A stretch of 64,000 nucleotides of DNA from Clostridia bacterium (lineage in GTDB: Bacteria; Bacillota; Clostridia; Christensenellales; Aristaeellaceae): assembly GCA_017448975.1 (NCBI GenBank), contig JAFSKN010000054.1, positions 116,287-180,286 of the forward strand, given 5' to 3'. This document shows positions 62,214 through 64,000 of the stretch, piece after piece (position 1 is the stretch's first letter; every line of letters starts with the position of its first letter). Made by a program: the position numbers and the translations under genes. The notes under the pieces were generated by a model that saw only the letters and a list, made by a program, of their open reading frames with translations, was not told the DNA's origin and searched no databases.

Positions 62214-63259
62214 GCAGATTTTTAAGCAAAAGCAATCGGAATTTGAAAGCCTACGTGCCGGGAGAGCAGCCCAAGGTCAAAAACCTGGTGAAGCTGAACA
62301 CCAACGAAAGCCCTTTCCCGCCCGCACCGGGCGTTGCGGAAGCGGTAAAACAGGCGGCGGACAGCCTGCAATTGTACAACGATCTCTCCGCCGCCAAGCT
62401 GACCGGTCTGCTGGCGAAAACCTACGGCGTGAGGGACAACCAGGTATTCGTGGGCAACGGGTCGGACGAAGTGCTGGCCTTTGCCTTTCAGGCTTTCGGG
62501 GGCGGCGGACTGGCCTTCCCGGATATCACCTACGGCTGCTATCCCGTGTGGACGAGCTTGTATCATTTGGACGCGAAAATCGTTCCCCTGAAAGACGATT
62601 TTTCCATTGATCCTGCCGATTATCGCGGGAATGACCGCTGCGTGGTGATCGCCAATCCCAACGCCCCCACCGGCATGGCGCTGCCTCTGTCCGCCATCGC
62701 CCAAATCGCCGAAAGCAATCCCGATCAGGTTTTGATCGTGGATGAAGCCTATGTGGATTTCGGGGCGGAAAGCGCGGTGAAGCTGCTGCCGTCCCATGAA
62801 AATATCCTGGTGGTGCAGACGTTTTCCAAATCCCGGCAGATGGCGGGGGCGCGCCTGGGCTTCGCCATGGGCAGCGAGGAACTCATTGCCGACATGAACC
62901 TGATCCGCTATTCCTTTCATCCCTACAACGCCAACACCCTCACCCAGGCGGCGGGGGCGGCGGCCCTGGAGCAGCCGGAGTATTTTGAAGCCTGCCGCCA
63001 AACCATCATGGAAAATCGGGCGTGGACCAAAGCGGAACTGGAGAAATTGGGCTTTCGGGTCCTGGAAAGCAAAGCCAATTTCCTGTTCGTTCAGGCTCCC
63101 GGCATGACGGGCGGGGAGTACCAGAAAAAACTGCGGGAAAAGAACATCCTGATCCGCTATTTCGATCAGCCCCGCATCCGGGATTTCACCCGCATCACCA
63201 TCGGCAGCAAGGGGCAGATGGAAAAACTGATCGAAGCTACGAAGGAGATATGGGCATGA
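62210..63259 (+). CDS. hisC: Histidinol-phosphate aminotransferase
   Basis: 349 residues, PLP fold type I. NTNESPFPPAPG, VFVGNGSDEVLAFAF, NPNAPTGMAL, IVDEAYVDF, PLP lysine in TFSKSRQMAGARLGF, and the Arg end FTRITIGSKGQM. Converts imidazole acetol phosphate to histidinol phosphate. Overlaps hisB by 4 bases. Confidence 0.97.
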   Translation: MSRFLSKSNRNLKAYVPGEQPKVKNLVKLNTNESPFPPAPGVAEAVKQAADSLQLYNDLSAAKLTGLLAKTYGVRDNQVFVGNGSDEVLAFAFQAFGGGGLAFPDITYGCYPVWTSLYHLDAKIVPLKDDFSIDPADYRGNDRCVVIANPNAPTGMALPLSAIAQIAESNPDQVLIVDEAYVDFGAESAVKLLPSHENILVVQTFSKSRQMAGARLGFAMGSEELIADMNLIRYSFHPYNANTLTQAAGAAALEQPEYFEACRQTIMENRAWTKAELEKLGFRVLESKANFLFVQAPGMTGGEYQKKLREKNILIRYFDQPRIRDFTRITIGSKGQMEKLIEATKEIWA

Positions 63260-63843
63260 GACAGGCGGCCATTGAACGGAACACGAAGGAAACCCAAATC
63301 ACCCTGAAATTGAACTTAGACGGCGGGGGCAAGGCGGATATCGACACCGGCGTAGGATTCCTCAATCACATGCTGGAACTGCTGGCCTTTCACGGTCAAT
63401 TTGATTTGGCGGTGACCTGTCGGGGCGATATTCAGGTGGACGACCATCATTCCGTGGAGGACATCGGCATCGCCTTCGGTCAGACGTTCGCGGAAGCACT
63501 GGGCGATAAAAAGGGCATCGTGCGCTACGGCAACTTTCTGCTGCCCATGGACGAAGCGCTGGTGCTCTGCGCCGTGGATCTCTGCGGGCGGGACACCTTG
63601 GGGTATCAGGTGAACATCCCCACCCAGAAGGTGGGAACCTTCGACACGGAGCTGGTGCAGGAATTTATGCTCGGCTTCACCCGAAACGCCAAAGCCTGCG
63701 TCCATTTCGTGCAGATGGCGGGCACCAATTCCCACCACATCATGGAAGCCATGTTCAAGGGCCTGGGCCGCGCCTTGCGGCAGGCGGTGTCCATCGACCC
63801 GAAACAGGCGGATAAAACGCCGTCCTCCAAGGGAGTGCTGTGA
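63256..63843 (+). CDS. hisB: Imidazoleglycerol-phosphate dehydratase
   Basis: 195 residues, the monofunctional form. Metal-site motifs GVGFLNHMLELLAFHG, DDHHSVEDIGIAFGQ, and in the second half AGTNSHHIMEAMFKGLGRAL. Removes water from imidazoleglycerol phosphate. Start ATG 63256 at the hisC stop. The remaining his genes (H, A, F, I/E) are not seen before the window ends; a hairpin repeat follows instead. Confidence 0.97.
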   Translation: MRQAAIERNTKETQITLKLNLDGGGKADIDTGVGFLNHMLELLAFHGQFDLAVTCRGDIQVDDHHSVEDIGIAFGQTFAEALGDKKGIVRYGNFLLPMDEALVLCAVDLCGRDTLGYQVNIPTQKVGTFDTELVQEFMLGFTRNAKACVHFVQMAGTNSHHIMEAMFKGLGRALRQAVSIDPKQADKTPSSKGVL

Positions 63844-63879
63844 CCTGTAATGTATGTTCAAGAGCACTTTAAGTCACAA

Positions 63880-63940
63880 GGAAGCGAGGGCCTGTGCGGC
63901 CCTCGCGCACCTGCACCAGGAGGTTTCACCTCCTGGACCT
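63880..63940 (+). repeat. Paired hairpins after hisB
   Basis: GCGAGGGCC/GGCCCTCGC then CCAGGAGGT/ACCTCCTGG, two tandem hairpins arranged like the left module of the 1.1-kb element but with different sequence. The rest of the window (to 64000) has no gene that I can support. Confidence 0.6.
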
Positions 63941-64000
63941 CTTACCCGGAAGCCGCTTGAAAGGGAAAAGGAAGTTGGTTCCCGGTGATGCATGAAAGGA

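Overview
The window reads as chromosome of a Gram-positive, high-GC member of the Clostridia. The evidence is sigma-A type promoters and strong GGAGG ribosome sites, a short HisG paired with HisZ, RNase J, a long Clostridia-type HflX, a CD1247-like protein next to efp, and a stand-alone Spo0A C-terminal-like protein. The exact family cannot be told from the window. An uncultured gut or rumen lineage is a guess.

Layout. 1-9.4 kb: end of a cysteine desulfurase, IscU, HflX, two M15 D,D-carboxypeptidases, a YprB-like exonuclease, a TPR protein, a DacF-like PBP5 and a CD1247-like protein. 9.5-11.2 kb: efp and an M24 aminopeptidase on the minus strand. 11.3-16.9 kb: an accessory patch with an XRE repressor facing a near-empty promoter, a Spo0A-C-like small protein, and a LysR gene divergent from a hydrolase / acetyltransferase / flavodoxin / cyclophilin-like lipoprotein cluster. 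16.9-19.3 kb: a zinc-type ArsR sensor with its operator and a P1B zinc-exporting ATPase. 19.6-26.6 kb: surface and envelope genes, including a PTAE-repeat wall protein and a solute-binding domain fused to Ig-like and leucine-rich repeats. 26.8-38.6 kb: RNase J, a carboxypeptidase-regulatory repeat protein, secA, an RDD protein, prfB (no frameshift site), a DUF1461-type protein, tsaD and an ABC exporter. 38.8-42 kb: a TAXI-type TRAP transporter. 42-47.8 kb: GH31 glycosidase, cysteine synthase-like enzyme, methyltransferase, radical SAM protein. 47.9-50.3 kb: a decayed island (HsdR tail, DUF4143 ATPase, gene fragment). 50.4-58.3 kb: GDSL esterase plus PIG-L deacetylase, then an ABC importer whose operon also holds a flavin-reductase-like gene and an MNT gene with a cut-off HEPN partner. 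58.6-63.8 kb: an HD protein and hisZGDCB.

The intergenic DNA is unusual. At least four families of palindromic repeats are present. One is a modular hairpin element whose core lies in opposite orientations in two copies (1.1 and 46.3 kb). One has heptad purine arms facing heptad pyrimidine arms (four copies between 2 and 9 kb). One is a hairpin built on GGGGGAAACC (five copies). The last group is inverted- or direct-repeat ends around 11.4 kb and around the 48.5-49.8 kb ATPase. I saw no tRNA, rRNA, CRISPR array, prophage or complete insertion sequence. No complete new defence system is visible; the best leads are the repeat families, the HEPN-MNT remnant and several unusual fusions.
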